DNA from: an uncultured Campylobacter sp.
GTDB lineage: Bacteria > Campylobacterota > Campylobacteria > Campylobacterales > Campylobacteraceae
Direction: 5' to 3'
Assembly: GCF_947255105.1 (NCBI RefSeq)
Contig: NZ_CAMYFP010000006.1
Location: 1-64,000, forward strand
Length of the DNA: 64,000 nucleotides
Positions 25,392 to 34,618 of the stretch are shown one piece after another (position 1 is the stretch's first letter; each line of letters opens with the position of its first letter). Made by a program: the position numbers and the translations under genes. Under the pieces are notes generated by a model, which saw nothing but the letters and a program-made list of their open reading frames with translations, did no database searches and was not told where the DNA came from.

Positions 25392-26117
25392 CTAAAAGTT
25401 AAAGCTCTCGCCAAGATAGTATTTTTTGACATCGGCATTGCTTGCTACTTCGCTAGAGCTTCCACTAAATAGTATCTGCCCATCTTTCATAACATAGGCT
25501 CTATCACAAATCGCCAAAGTTTCTCTAACATTGTGATCGGTTATCAAAACTCCAATTCCAAGATTTTTAAGATCTTTTACAATATTTTGAATATCGGCCA
25601 CAGCTATAGGATCAACCCCCGCAAATGGTTCATCAAGAAGTAAGAAATTTGGCATAGCTATCAAAGCTCTAGCTATCTCACATCTACGCCTTTCACCGCC
25701 ACTTAGGCTAACTCCAGCTCTTTTTCTTATGGGATCGATGTTTAAAAGAGAGAGCATCTCATCAATCTTTTCATTTACCATCTCTTTGTCTTTGTAAAAA
25801 ATTTGCGCTGCTATAGTTAAGTTTTCTTCAACACTCAAGTCTTTAAAAATGCTACTTTCTTGCGGAAGATAGCCAATCCCAAGCTTTGCTCTTTTGTGAA
25901 GTGGCATTGATGTTATATCCTTGCCATCTAGCAATATCTTGCCACTACTTAGCGCTAGTAGGCCACAAATCATATAAAAAGTAGTAGTCTTGCCAGCGCC
26001 ATTTGCACCAAGCAAACCAACAATCTCACTGCTTCCTATCTCTAAATTTATTCCCTTTATAATCTCTGTTTTTTTAATCTTTTTTTTGATATTTTTTACT
26101 TCAAGTTTATGGCTCAT
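25392..26117 (-). CDS. lptB: LPS export ABC transporter ATPase
   Basis: This 241-residue ATPase powers lipopolysaccharide extraction by LptFGC. Walker A is LLGANGAGKTT, the signature is LSGGERRRCEIARAL and Walker B is FLLLDEPFAGVDP. Subfamily marks include KRAKLGIGYLPQESSIFKDL. It overlaps tsaE by 11 bases, in the order S4 protein - tsaE - lptB also seen in C. jejuni. There that run continues into rpoN; here the next gene is the convergent mog, so rpoN is elsewhere. Confidence 0.94.
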   Translation of the reverse strand: MSHKLEVKNIKKKIKKTEIIKGINLEIGSSEIVGLLGANGAGKTTTFYMICGLLALSSGKILLDGKDITSMPLHKRAKLGIGYLPQESSIFKDLSVEENLTIAAQIFYKDKEMVNEKIDEMLSLLNIDPIRKRAGVSLSGGERRRCEIARALIAMPNFLLLDEPFAGVDPIAVADIQNIVKDLKNLGIGVLITDHNVRETLAICDRAYVMKDGQILFSGSSSEVASNADVKKYYLGESFNF

Positions 26118-26520
26118 AGACTAAATACTCTCTTTTGTTTTGTTTTGATTTGATTTTTACTATTAGAGTTGGTAGTTCATATTTTTTTGCAAACTCAATG
26201 ACTCTCTCATCTCCCCACTCAACGATATGAAGCCCATCTTCAAAAAAGTTTTCATACAATCCATTTTTGACAATTGCTTCGAAATCATTTTGATAAAGAT
26301 CATAGTGAAAAAGAGTAAAATCATTGTTTTTATAACTTTGCATTATCGAAAATGTTGGAGAGGTAAGCTCTTGTTTGATTCCATTTTTAAGAGCTATTTT
26401 TTTAGCTAAAGTTGTCTTTCCGCTAGCAAGTGTCCCTTGCAAAATCAAAAGCCCCTCTTTTGGTAGGCTATCTACCAAAATATCAAGCTCATCAACTCCT
26501 AACTCAAAGCTCCTTGACAT
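26107..26520 (-). CDS. tsaE: tRNA t6A biosynthesis ATPase TsaE
   Basis: This 137-residue protein has the P-loop LQGTLASGKTTLAKKIA, the switch-like TSPTFSIMQSY, and FHYDLYQN and IVEWGDE, all standard in TsaE. With TsaB and TsaD it forms the threonylcarbamoyl-adenosine-37 machinery for ANN-decoding tRNAs. It overlaps the S4 gene by 17 bases and lptB by 11. Confidence 0.94.
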   Translation of the reverse strand: MSRSFELGVDELDILVDSLPKEGLLILQGTLASGKTTLAKKIALKNGIKQELTSPTFSIMQSYKNNDFTLFHYDLYQNDFEAIVKNGLYENFFEDGLHIVEWGDERVIEFAKKYELPTLIVKIKSKQNKREYLVYEP

Positions 26521-26749
26521 ATCTATCCTGCTGTGATTTGGGTGTATTTTTGCCTGTTGGAATTGCTAAAACCTCAAATTTAAGCTCACGATCAAGCATT
26601 TTTATGGTGATAATGTCACCAACTTTGATCTCTTTGGCTGCTTTTGCTGTGACGTTGTTTATGGATACAACGCCACTTTTGCACATATCTTCGCTAACAG
26701 CACGTCTTTTTGTAATATTTACCACATTTAAAAATTTATCAACTCTCAT
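26504..26749 (-). CDS. Small S4-domain RNA-binding protein
   Basis: This 81-residue protein is a single S4 domain (MRVDKFLNVVNITKRRAVSE, then VSINNVTAKAAKEIKVGDII), similar to heat-shock protein Hsp15/HslR and RqcP-type proteins. Such proteins bind rRNA or stalled large subunits. It heads the S4-tsaE-lptB unit and overlaps tsaE. Family assignment is firm; which of these roles applies is open. Confidence 0.82.
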   Translation of the reverse strand: MRVDKFLNVVNITKRRAVSEDMCKSGVVSINNVTAKAAKEIKVGDIITIKMLDRELKFEVLAIPTGKNTPKSQQDRYVKEL

Positions 26750-26823
26750 GAGGTTGATTTTATCTAAATTTGTTTAAATTTCACTCCAAAAAGCACTTTT
26801 TGCTAAATGTAATTTGAAATTTA

Positions 26824-27351
26824 TTAGTACTTATGAGGATTTTTTGTCTGTGGCATAGTAACATCACTGTTTTCTATATCATATGCACCGCCAAATCCTT
26901 TTACATATCTGCACTTTCCAAATTTAAGTCTAAATAGATCAAAATCTCTCATAGTTATGACCTGCTCGGCACCGCTTTGCTCTTTAAATTTAGCCACAAA
27001 CTCAGTTGCAAATTTGGCAAATTCTTTGCTATCTCGCTCTATTTTTATAGCCTCGGCTCTAAAAGTGGCTCTTTTTCTAGCAAGTATTGTTTTGGCAGAG
27101 TGCTCATCTTCTAAAAATAAAATCGATATTTTATCTGGATTGCTAATGATATTTTCATAGTGGTCACTAACTTTGCTTATGTAGATGTAAAAGCTCTCAT
27201 CTACTTTAGTAATGGTTGAGTAGCTAGCAAGTCCGTAGCCATCTTTTGAAACTGATGATATTATGACGCTTTTAAAAGAGTTGATAAATTTATCTAGTTC
27301 CTGTTTTATGACGCTATCTTTCTCTTTTTCTTCTATGGTAACTTTGTTCAT
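26824..27351 (-). CDS. HugZ/ChuZ-like haem-binding protein of the pyridoxamine-phosphate-oxidase fold
   Basis: This 175-residue protein has the split-barrel flavin/haem fold (IISSVSKDGYGLASYSTI, FYIYISKVSDHYENI, SILFLEDEHSAKTI) and the HugZ-type LKFGKCRYVKGFGGAYDI stretch. HugZ and ChuZ break down haem to release iron. They are about 250 residues, so this lacks their N-terminal part. The last residues, NPHKY, could supply the C-terminal histidine that binds haem in HugZ (inferred). I choose the ATG at 27351, with AAAGGGAA upstream, over the one at 27390. A good Fur box precedes it. Confidence 0.75.
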   Translation of the reverse strand: MNKVTIEEKEKDSVIKQELDKFINSFKSVIISSVSKDGYGLASYSTITKVDESFYIYISKVSDHYENIISNPDKISILFLEDEHSAKTILARKRATFRAEAIKIERDSKEFAKFATEFVAKFKEQSGAEQVITMRDFDLFRLKFGKCRYVKGFGGAYDIENSDVTMPQTKNPHKY

Positions 27352-27374
27352 TGTTATTCCCTTTGAGTTTATTA

Positions 27375-27396
27375 AGATAATTAATATCAAATTATA
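27375..27396 (-). promoter_or_regulatory. Promoter and Fur box of the HugZ-like gene
   Basis: On the minus strand TATAAT (27391-27396) is followed by TGATATT-A-ATTATCT (27375-27389), which matches the Fur 7-1-7 consensus TGATAAT-N-ATTATCA at 12 of 14 positions. The site covers the expected transcription start. Iron repression would suit a haem-iron gene. Confidence 0.55.
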
Positions 27397-27523
27397 GAGC
27401 CGATTAGTTAATAAAAAATAAATTTATATTAAGACTAGATGTTGCTACAAAAGTTCTATTTTATCTTTATTTTATCTAAATTTCGCTACCATTTTAAGCA
27501 AATTTTAATCTAAGGAAAGCTCT

Positions 27524-28744
27524 ATGAAAAAAGATGTTAAAAAGGTAGTTTTAGCCTATTCAGGCGGTCTTGATACAAGTGTTATTTTAAAATGGCTCGA
27601 AGATGAGTATAAGTGTGAAGTGGTGACTTTTACCGCAGACATCGGTCAAAATGAGGATTTAAAGCCAATCAAAGAAAAAGCACTAAAACTTGGCATTAAG
27701 GAAGAAAACATTTTTACGCTTGATTTAAAAGAGGAATTTGTAAAAGAGTTTGTTTTTCCTATGTTTAGAGCAAATGCTGTTTATGAGGGTGAATATCTGC
27801 TTGGAACATCAATTGCTAGGCCTTTGATAGCAAAACATCTTGTTGAAATTGCAGCAAAAACAGGAGCAGATGCTATAAGCCATGGAGCTACAGGCAAAGG
27901 AAATGATCAGGTTAGATTTGAGCTTGGAGCATACGCGCTTAATCCTGATATTAAAGTAATTGCACCTTGGAGAGAGTGGGATTTAAATAGCCGTGAAAAA
28001 CTGCTTGATTTTGCACATAAAAATGGCATAAAAATAGAACAAAAAAAGGGAAAATCACCTTATTCTATGGATGCAAATTTACTTCATATCTCTTATGAAG
28101 GACTTATCTTAGAAGACCCAAACCACGCACCAGAACCTGATATGTGGCGATGGACAACAGATCCAAAAGATGCTCCAAATGAGAGTGAAGTCATAGAAAT
28201 AGAGTATAAGCATGGCGATCCAGTTGCACTAAATGGCAAGAGTCTAACTCCTGCAAATATGTTAAGTGAGTTAAACAAACTTGGTGCAAAACACGGCATT
28301 GGACGACTTGATTTGGTTGAAAATCGCTATGTTGGTATGAAAAGTAGAGGTTGTTATGAAACTCCAGGTGGAACAATTATGCTTAAAGCTCACAGAGCTA
28401 TTGAGAGCTTAACGCTTGATAGAGGTGCGGCTCATCTAAAAGATGAGATTATGCCAAAATATGCAGAGCTAATTTATAATGGTTTTTGGTTTAGCCCAGA
28501 AAGAGTTATGCTTCAAGCTTTGATTGATGAGAGTCAAAAGCATGTAAATGGCAAGGTTAGACTTGAGCTTTATAAAGGAAATGTTACCGTGCTTGGAAGA
28601 AGTAGCAAAAAAGATAGTCTATTTAACGCTAGTTTTAGCACATTTGAAGCCGATAATGTCTATAACCAAAAAGATGCTGAGGGCTTTATAAAACTAAATG
28701 CGTTAAGGTTTATAATTGCAGGTAAAAATGGAAGAAAAATATAA
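27524..28744 (+). CDS. argG: Argininosuccinate synthase
   Basis: This 406-residue enzyme joins citrulline and aspartate with ATP in arginine synthesis. The pyrophosphatase loop [15 protein letters not shown] is at residues 11-25, and [19 protein letters not shown] and YSMDANLLH are intact. It is followed by rplI and hslVU, as in C. jejuni. A 133-base gap divergent to the HugZ-like gene precedes it and should carry its promoter. Its leader has AAGGAAAG. Confidence 0.97.
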   Translation: MKKDVKKVVLAYSGGLDTSVILKWLEDEYKCEVVTFTADIGQNEDLKPIKEKALKLGIKEENIFTLDLKEEFVKEFVFPMFRANAVYEGEYLLGTSIARPLIAKHLVEIAAKTGADAISHGATGKGNDQVRFELGAYALNPDIKVIAPWREWDLNSREKLLDFAHKNGIKIEQKKGKSPYSMDANLLHISYEGLILEDPNHAPEPDMWRWTTDPKDAPNESEVIEIEYKHGDPVALNGKSLTPANMLSELNKLGAKHGIGRLDLVENRYVGMKSRGCYETPGGTIMLKAHRAIESLTLDRGAAHLKDEIMPKYAELIYNGFWFSPERVMLQALIDESQKHVNGKVRLELYKGNVTVLGRSSKKDSLFNASFSTFEADNVYNQKDAEGFIKLNALRFIIAGKNGRKI

Positions 28745-28756
28745 TAAAGGATAGAG

Positions 28757-29200
28757 ATGAAAGTATTACTTATAAAAGATGTAAAAGGGCTTGGAAGAGC
28801 TGGCGAGATAAAAGAGGTAAAAGATGGATATGGCAACAACTTTCTTATAGCTAGAGGTTTTGCCAAAGCCGCAACAAACGAGGTCTTAAGACAGTATGAG
28901 GCAGCTAAGAAAAGAGAGGCGCAAGAGCTAAAAGATGAAATTTCAAATTTGGAAAAATTGAAAAAAGAGCTAAAAGATGTTGTTGTAGTTGTCAAAAAGC
29001 CTGTTGGCGAGGGCGGAGCTCTGTTTGGTTCTGTTACAAAAGATGAGATAGCAAATGCTCTAAAAGAGCAGAAAAACTTTGATATAGATAAAAAAGCTAT
29101 AGAGATTGATACTATAAGAAATGTAGGACTTTTTAATGTTGAGGCGAAATTTAAATATGGTATAAGTGCGCTTTTTAAGGTAGAAGTTAAAGGGGAGTGA
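28757..29200 (+). CDS. rplI: 50S ribosomal protein L9
   Basis: This 147-residue protein starts with the L9 N-terminal signature [20 protein letters not shown]...[13 protein letters not shown], followed by the long connecting helix (about 40-75) and the C-terminal RNA-binding domain. It binds 23S rRNA helix 76. It lies 12 bases after argG and its TGA overlaps the hslV ATG by one base. The arrangement with hslVU, rather than rpsF-rpsR, is the Campylobacter pattern. Confidence 0.96.
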   Translation: MKVLLIKDVKGLGRAGEIKEVKDGYGNNFLIARGFAKAATNEVLRQYEAAKKREAQELKDEISNLEKLKKELKDVVVVVKKPVGEGGALFGSVTKDEIANALKEQKNFDIDKKAIEIDTIRNVGLFNVEAKFKYGISALFKVEVKGE

Positions 29201-29739
29201 TGTTTGAAGCAACTACTATACTAGCTTATAAGGGCAAAAATGCCTCTGTAATTGGTGGCGATGGACAAGTTACCTTTGGAAATACAGTTTTAAAAGGTGG
29301 TGCTGTAAAGATTCGCAAAGTTGGAAAAGATGGTTCAGTATTGGCTGGTTTTGCAGGAAGTACAGCTGATGCTTTCAATCTTTTTGATATGTTTGAAAAG
29401 TGCCTTGATGCCGTAAAAGGCGATCTTTTAAGAGCAGCTGTTGAGTTTAGCAAAGAGTGGAGAAAAGATAAATACTTAAGAAAACTTGAAGCAATGATGT
29501 TGGTTTTGGATAGGAAACATCTTTTTTTACTAAGTGGAATGGGTGATGTGGTTGAGCCAGATGATGGTAAGATTGCCGCTATTGGAAGTGGTGGCAATTA
29601 TGCACTTTCAGCTGCTAGAGCTTTGGATGAGTTTTCAAATTTAGATGAAAAAAAGCTTGTAGAGGAGAGTTTAAAAATAGCAGGAAATATCTGTATCTAC
29701 ACCAACACCAACATAAAAATACTTGCGATAAAGGACTAA
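29200..29739 (+). CDS. hslV: HslV proteolytic subunit of the HslVU protease
   Basis: This 179-residue N-terminal-threonine peptidase is related to proteasome beta subunits. After a four-residue lead (MFEA) comes [10 protein letters not shown], aligning with the catalytic TTI of E. coli Hsl[16 protein letters not shown] and [18 protein letters not shown] follow. The lead must be removed to expose the threonine. I take the ATG at 29200 rather than the GTG at 29197. hslU follows with a one-base gap, so the two subunits are made together. Confidence 0.95.
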   Translation: MFEATTILAYKGKNASVIGGDGQVTFGNTVLKGGAVKIRKVGKDGSVLAGFAGSTADAFNLFDMFEKCLDAVKGDLLRAAVEFSKEWRKDKYLRKLEAMMLVLDRKHLFLLSGMGDVVEPDDGKIAAIGSGGNYALSAARALDEFSNLDEKKLVEESLKIAGNICIYTNTNIKILAIKD

Positions 29740-29740
29740 A

Positions 29741-31060
29741 ATGTTATTGCCAAAGCAGATAGTAGAAAAACTTGATGAGTATATCATAGGGCAAGATGAG
29801 GCAAAAAGAGTCATCGCTGTAGCGCTTAGAAATAGATATAGAAGAATGCAGCTAGAAGATGAGATGAGAAATGAGATCATCCCTAAAAATATCCTGATGA
29901 TAGGCTCAACTGGCGTTGGAAAAACAGAGATTGCTAGACGACTTTCAAAGCTTTTTGGTCTTCCTTTTATAAAAGTTGAAGCTAGTAAATATACTGAAGT
30001 TGGCTTTGTAGGGCGCGATGTTGAAAGCATGGTAAGAGATCTTGCAAAAGAGGCTTTAAATTTGGTAAAAGATGAAGAGATGGAGAAAAACAGAGATAAG
30101 ATCGATGAATATGTCCAAAAAGAGATACTCAAAAAACTTCTTCCTCCGCTTCCAAAAGGTGCAAGTGATGAGAAGTTGCAAGACTATGAAAAAAGCTATC
30201 AAAAGATGGTTGAAAAGTTGCAAAATGGAGAGCTTGATCTGTTAGATATCAAGATAGAGGTAAGTCAAAATATCTTCGAACAAAATCCAAATTTACCGCC
30301 AGAGATGGCAAATATGCAGGAGAGCTTCATCAAAGTTATTGGCATTAGCAATAAAAAGGTAGAAAAAGAGGTAAAGATAGCTGAGGCAAAAAAGCTTCTT
30401 AGAAGCGAAGCAAGTGAAAATATCCTTGATATGGAGCTTTTAAAAGAGGAGGCACTTAAAAGAGCGAGAGAAAACGGCATTATTTTTATAGATGAGATTG
30501 ATAAAATTGCAGTTTCTAACTCTGTTCAAAGTAGGCAAGATCCTAGCAAAGAGGGAGTTCAAAGAGATCTGCTTCCGATAGTTGAGGGCAGCAACGTAAA
30601 TACAAAATTAGGAGTTATTCCAACAGATCACATTTTATTTATCGCTGCAGGGGCGTTTCATATGAGCAAGCCAAGCGATTTGATACCTGAACTTCAAGGT
30701 AGATTTCCTTTAAGAGTGGAGTTAAAGAGTCTTGATTCTAAAGCATTGGCGCTTATTTTATCAAAGCCAAAAAACTCACTTCTAAAGCAATATATCGCAC
30801 TTTTAAAAACTGAAAATATAGATATAGAGTTTAGTAAAGATGGTATAGAGGTCATTGCAGAGCTTGCAGCAAAAGCCAACCAAAAGATCGAAGATATCGG
30901 CGCTAGAAGACTTCACACTATCATGGAAAAACTTCTTGAAGATATAAGTTTTGACGTAGAGAGCTATCAAAACAAAAAGGTAACAATAGACGCAGATTTT
31001 GTTAAAAGTAAGCTAGAAGATGTTGTAGAGGATGTCGATATTGCAAAATATATTCTTTAG
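29741..31060 (+). CDS. hslU: HslU AAA+ unfoldase of the HslVU protease
   Basis: This 439-residue ATPase unfolds substrates and feeds them to HslV. It begins TPKQIVEKLDEYIIGQDEAK-like (here LLPKQIVEKLDEYIIGQ), with Walker A GSTGVGKT at residues 55-62, the substrate-gripping pore GYVG-type loop EVGFVGRDVE, an intermediate domain (about 110-230), and Walker B IIFIDEIDKIA. The C-terminal VEDVDIAKYIL tail, which docks into HslV, is intact. Confidence 0.96.
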   Translation: MLLPKQIVEKLDEYIIGQDEAKRVIAVALRNRYRRMQLEDEMRNEIIPKNILMIGSTGVGKTEIARRLSKLFGLPFIKVEASKYTEVGFVGRDVESMVRDLAKEALNLVKDEEMEKNRDKIDEYVQKEILKKLLPPLPKGASDEKLQDYEKSYQKMVEKLQNGELDLLDIKIEVSQNIFEQNPNLPPEMANMQESFIKVIGISNKKVEKEVKIAEAKKLLRSEASENILDMELLKEEALKRARENGIIFIDEIDKIAVSNSVQSRQDPSKEGVQRDLLPIVEGSNVNTKLGVIPTDHILFIAAGAFHMSKPSDLIPELQGRFPLRVELKSLDSKALALILSKPKNSLLKQYIALLKTENIDIEFSKDGIEVIAELAAKANQKIEDIGARRLHTIMEKLLEDISFDVESYQNKKVTIDADFVKSKLEDVVEDVDIAKYIL

Positions 31061-31069
31061 GGCAAAAAG

Positions 31070-31942
31070 ATGAGTAAAAGTGGTTTTGTCTCACTAATAG
31101 GGCGAACAAATGCGGGCAAGAGTTCGCTTATTAACTATCTTTTAGGGCAAAAAATTTGCATGGTTTCGCACAAACAGAATGCAACTAGAAGAAAAATTAC
31201 AGCTATTGTGATGCATGATGAGGCTCAAATCATCTTTAGTGATACGCCAGGTCTTCATGAGAGTAACAAAACTCTCAATAAAGCGATGGTTGAGCTTGCT
31301 TTGGGCTCAGTGATAGATGCTGATTTAGTGCTATTTTTGGCAGTTTGTCACGATGATGTTAAAAATTATGAGAAGTTTTTAGCCAAATTTCCAACTCAAA
31401 AACATATCTTAGTCCTAACCAAAATTGATGAGATGGATGAGAAAAAACTCTTTCAAAAGATAGGCGAGTATTCTAAATTTGATGATAAATTTTTGGCTTT
31501 AGTTCCAGTAAGTATAAAAAAACAGGCCTATAGAAAGATTTTATTAGATGAGATAGTAAAACATATCGATGAAAATCCATACTTCTATCCGCCTGAGTTT
31601 ATTAGCACAAAAACGACAAAAGAGATTTATAGAGATCTTATCCTTGAGGCAGTTTTTGACTCTTTGAGTAGTGAGATTCCCTATGCGGTCGATGTTATGG
31701 TGGATAAAGTAGAGGATAAAGATGAGATAGTAGTTATCTATGCAACCATCATCACATCAAATGAAAATCATAAAAAAATGGTGATTGGCAAAGATGGAGG
31801 CACCATAAAACGTGTTGGAATAAGAGCCAAAAAACTCATTTGTAAATTTGAAGAGAGAAAAATTTATCTAAATTTGACTGTTAAGGTAAAAAAAATGTGG
31901 AATATTGATGAAAATTTGATAAAAAAAGAGTTTGTTTATTGA
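31070..31942 (+). CDS. era: GTPase Era, 16S rRNA maturation factor
   Basis: This 290-residue protein has the Era GTPase domain (P-loop GRTNAGKSS, switch QNATRRKITAIV, DTPG, TKID) and a C-terminal KH domain (MVIGKDGGTIKRVGIRAKK). It binds the 3' end of 16S rRNA during 30S assembly. It starts nine bases after hslU and is the last gene before the transformation cluster. The gene is standard in length and motifs. Confidence 0.96.
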   Translation: MSKSGFVSLIGRTNAGKSSLINYLLGQKICMVSHKQNATRRKITAIVMHDEAQIIFSDTPGLHESNKTLNKAMVELALGSVIDADLVLFLAVCHDDVKNYEKFLAKFPTQKHILVLTKIDEMDEKKLFQKIGEYSKFDDKFLALVPVSIKKQAYRKILLDEIVKHIDENPYFYPPEFISTKTTKEIYRDLILEAVFDSLSSEIPYAVDVMVDKVEDKDEIVVIYATIITSNENHKKMVIGKDGGTIKRVGIRAKKLICKFEERKIYLNLTVKVKKMWNIDENLIKKEFVY

Positions 31943-32007
31943 CTTTTTATCGATATTTAATTAATCTATGACAATTTTTAAATTAGTCTTAGAAAGTAGT
32001 ATGAATA

Positions 32008-33540
32008 ATGGCAAAAAAGTTAAAAAATATGGCAATTGTCTCTATAAATAGAGTAAGTGGCGATTCCTTTAAACTTGACGGCAATAAGCTAAGCTCCTTT
32101 AACATCACAAAGGCAAATAGCTCGAAAGAATTTTATATCTCCTATATCAGCAACAACAATGTCACAACTGCTCATGTTGAGATACCAAAAACAACACCTG
32201 CAGAAGAGATAGACAATATGATTATTGTTGAGACTTATAAAGAGCTTTCACTAGATCCTGAAGCTGATTATAAGATAGTCTATACTCAATCAGACAGCCA
32301 ATCTCCTGACAATCAATACTTCAACGTATTTGTTGTAAATAATGATATTTTGGTCAATGACCTGTATCCGGTTGTTTCAAACACAGGATATATCGACTAT
32401 CTTGCATATGCACCATTTTTGGTAGGCGCTCTTTATAAAAGAGGAGTTTTGCAAGCCAATGAGTGCGACTGCTTTATCTACTTCCAAAAAAATGATGCTT
32501 TTTTGGTTGTATATAAAAATGGAGAGTATTTTCAAACAAGAAATGTTAGGTTCAACCTAAAATACATCTGCGATAAGTTTTCTGAATTAACAGGCAATCG
32601 TGTTGATGAAAATGATTTTTACGCCATGCTTAAAAAAGATGGTATCAACTTTGAAAATCCAATGGAAAGAGACTCTCTTATAGATATATTCAATGATATA
32701 TTTATCTACATAGGAGATATTATAAACAGTATCTCAAAGGTCTATAAAACTCAGATTAAAAATGTCTTTATAGGTAGCGATATTGGTAGTATAAATGGTG
32801 TTGAGATATTTGTAGAAGATAGGCTTGCACTTACTTATAAGTCGTTTGATTTTGATATAGCAGTCAATACTAAAGACTTTGAGATAACTCAGCTAGATAT
32901 GCTTATGATGCTTGCGGCCCAAAGCTACCTTGCAGAGCCAGATGATGAGTTTAACTTCTCTACATTTTTAAGACCACCTCCTTTTATGAAAAGAGACAGT
33001 GGTAAGCTTTTTGCGGCTGTTGGAGCGGGAATTTTGATTGGTGTTTCAATGCCTATATATTGGTATGGATTTGGCTATTTCAACCTTCTTCAAACAGAGA
33101 AAAAAGAGGTTGAGTTGTCAGCTGCAACAAATGAAAAAAATAGAATTGAAAGAGCTCTTTCAAATTTAGATAACGAAATTAAAGCTGTTATGAAAAAATC
33201 CGATGGTCAAAAGGCTATTTTGGATGACAAAAAACTAAGGCTTACAGAGATACATGGCAAGAAGATGAACTATCCTATGAAAGCAAGCGCTCTTTATGAT
33301 ATGTCCAACTTTGTAACAAGCCATTATGGACAACTCAGCGGCATAAATGTAAATTCAAACTCACTTAGTTTCTATGTCAAAACAGACACAGATGAAAAGA
33401 TGACAGAACTTTTAAAGAGTATAAGCAAGTCATCTAAGTATTATGTCACTACAAAACTTATCTCTCAAGATGATAACAATATCACATCACAACAATATGA
33501 GAGTAACATCACATTACAGATAGTGGAGCGAGCAAAATGA
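32008..33540 (+). CDS. PilM/PilN-like (GspL-like) inner-membrane component of the transformation apparatus
   Basis: This 510-residue protein opens the cts run. Residues 1 to about 320 are soluble and resemble the cytoplasmic actin-like domain of PilM/GspL only weakly. One membrane segment follows at about 335-355 (FAAVGAGILIGVSMPIYWYG), then a periplasmic coiled-coil (NEKNRIERALSNLDNEIKA) and a ferredoxin-like domain as in PilN. It seems to join PilM and PilN roles, as GspL does. The next gene overlaps by four bases and is PilO-like, supporting this. Sequence similarity is remote, so the call rests on layout and neighbours. Confidence 0.6.
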   Translation: MAKKLKNMAIVSINRVSGDSFKLDGNKLSSFNITKANSSKEFYISYISNNNVTTAHVEIPKTTPAEEIDNMIIVETYKELSLDPEADYKIVYTQSDSQSPDNQYFNVFVVNNDILVNDLYPVVSNTGYIDYLAYAPFLVGALYKRGVLQANECDCFIYFQKNDAFLVVYKNGEYFQTRNVRFNLKYICDKFSELTGNRVDENDFYAMLKKDGINFENPMERDSLIDIFNDIFIYIGDIINSISKVYKTQIKNVFIGSDIGSINGVEIFVEDRLALTYKSFDFDIAVNTKDFEITQLDMLMMLAAQSYLAEPDDEFNFSTFLRPPPFMKRDSGKLFAAVGAGILIGVSMPIYWYGFGYFNLLQTEKKEVELSAATNEKNRIERALSNLDNEIKAVMKKSDGQKAILDDKKLRLTEIHGKKMNYPMKASALYDMSNFVTSHYGQLSGINVNSNSLSFYVKTDTDEKMTELLKSISKSSKYYVTTKLISQDDNNITSQQYESNITLQIVERAK

Positions 33541-34223
33541 AAAATATGTCAGTATTAGACAAAATAGACAACTATTTTGAATTTAAAAAAGAGAGTGAAG
33601 TAAAGCTCTATTTTGGTATGGCCGCTCTTCTTGCAACAGGACTTATCTATCTTCTTGCTTGGGCAGATGCAGAGAGTTATTATGATGACAGACTTTCTGA
33701 GCTTACCACAGTAACTGCCAATCTTGAAAAGGTCAATAGCTTTTTGACAAGCACTGATATAAGTGGACCTGGAAGAAATGATAGAAATTTTGCCATAAAC
33801 AAAAAGAAAGAGGCGCTTGCAGCACAGCAAGAGAGACTTACTACTTTGATAGATGGCAATATCTATTTTGATGATAGACTAAAAGAGGTTTCTACTGTAA
33901 CATACAATGAGCAAAATTGGGCTAAATTTCTAAATGATCTCTCTGCAGATGCGAAAAAATATGGTGTCAAAATTCACTCAATTCTCTCTGATGAAAGAGA
34001 GCCAGAGCCAGGAAAAGTTGAGCAGATATTAAATGTAAATGTAAATTTGACAGCTGATTTTAAGAGTCTTTTAAAATATATCAATGCCATCGAAGAGTCG
34101 CAAATGGTTGTCGATATAAATGGTATAGATATTGTTGAAGAAAATGGGATACTTAACGGAGAGCTTAATATCTCCTTATGGGGCATAAAATATGAGCAGA
34201 GCCAAAAGGGTGGTGCACAATGA
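33537..34223 (+). CDS. PilO-like inner-membrane component of the transformation apparatus
   Basis: This 228-residue protein has a short cytoplasmic start, one membrane helix (about 25-42, YFGMAALLATGLIYLLAW), a periplasmic coiled-coil (about 50-110) and a ferredoxin-like fold at the end (VEQILNVNVNLTADFKSLLK...VVDINGIDIVEE), the PilO/GspM layout. In type IV pili PilN and PilO dimerise to link the motor to the secretin. It overlaps both neighbours by four bases. Identification is by architecture and position. Confidence 0.6.
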   Translation: MKNMSVLDKIDNYFEFKKESEVKLYFGMAALLATGLIYLLAWADAESYYDDRLSELTTVTANLEKVNSFLTSTDISGPGRNDRNFAINKKKEALAAQQERLTTLIDGNIYFDDRLKEVSTVTYNEQNWAKFLNDLSADAKKYGVKIHSILSDEREPEPGKVEQILNVNVNLTADFKSLLKYINAIEESQMVVDINGIDIVEENGILNGELNISLWGIKYEQSQKGGAQ

Positions 34224-34618
34224 AAAAATTAGCTTTACTGTTTTTAATACTTTTTAATTCAGCCTTTCTTTTTGCCAATGATGAGGTTGAAAAAGAAATT
34301 TACGATCAAAAATTTAAAGATCTAAGTCAAAAGCGTGTTGGGTTAGATCCTAAAAAGATTGATGAGATGATAGATCCATTCCCAGCAAAAGCACTTGCTA
34401 TTGATGAGAGCGATCAAGAGGAGAGAACCTTTATACTTTATGCTATATTTGGTGAAAGAGTCAAGATAAATGAGCGTTGGTATGAAAAAGGCGATAAGAT
34501 TAATGGCTACAAAATAGAAAAAATTGGTAGAAATTTTGCTATTATAACAAACGGAATCGAAGAAAAAATATTGAAATTAAATCAAGGAAGTAAAAATGTT
34601 AAAATCACTCATAACTAA
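34220..34618 (+). CDS. PilP/GspC-like periplasmic protein (positional candidate for CtsR)
   Basis: This 132-residue protein has a signal peptide (MKKLALLFLILFNSAFLFA) and a C-terminal GspC/PilP-like beta domain (ILYAIFGERVKINERWYEKG, then IEKIGRNFAIITNGIEEKIL). Such proteins bind the secretin's N-terminal domains. It directly precedes the secretin gene, overlapping it by 23 bases. In C. jejuni the gene before ctsD is ctsR; I name this only as a candidate because I identify it by position. Confidence 0.6.
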   Translation: MKKLALLFLILFNSAFLFANDEVEKEIYDQKFKDLSQKRVGLDPKKIDEMIDPFPAKALAIDESDQEERTFILYAIFGERVKINERWYEKGDKINGYKIEKIGRNFAIITNGIEEKILKLNQGSKNVKITHN

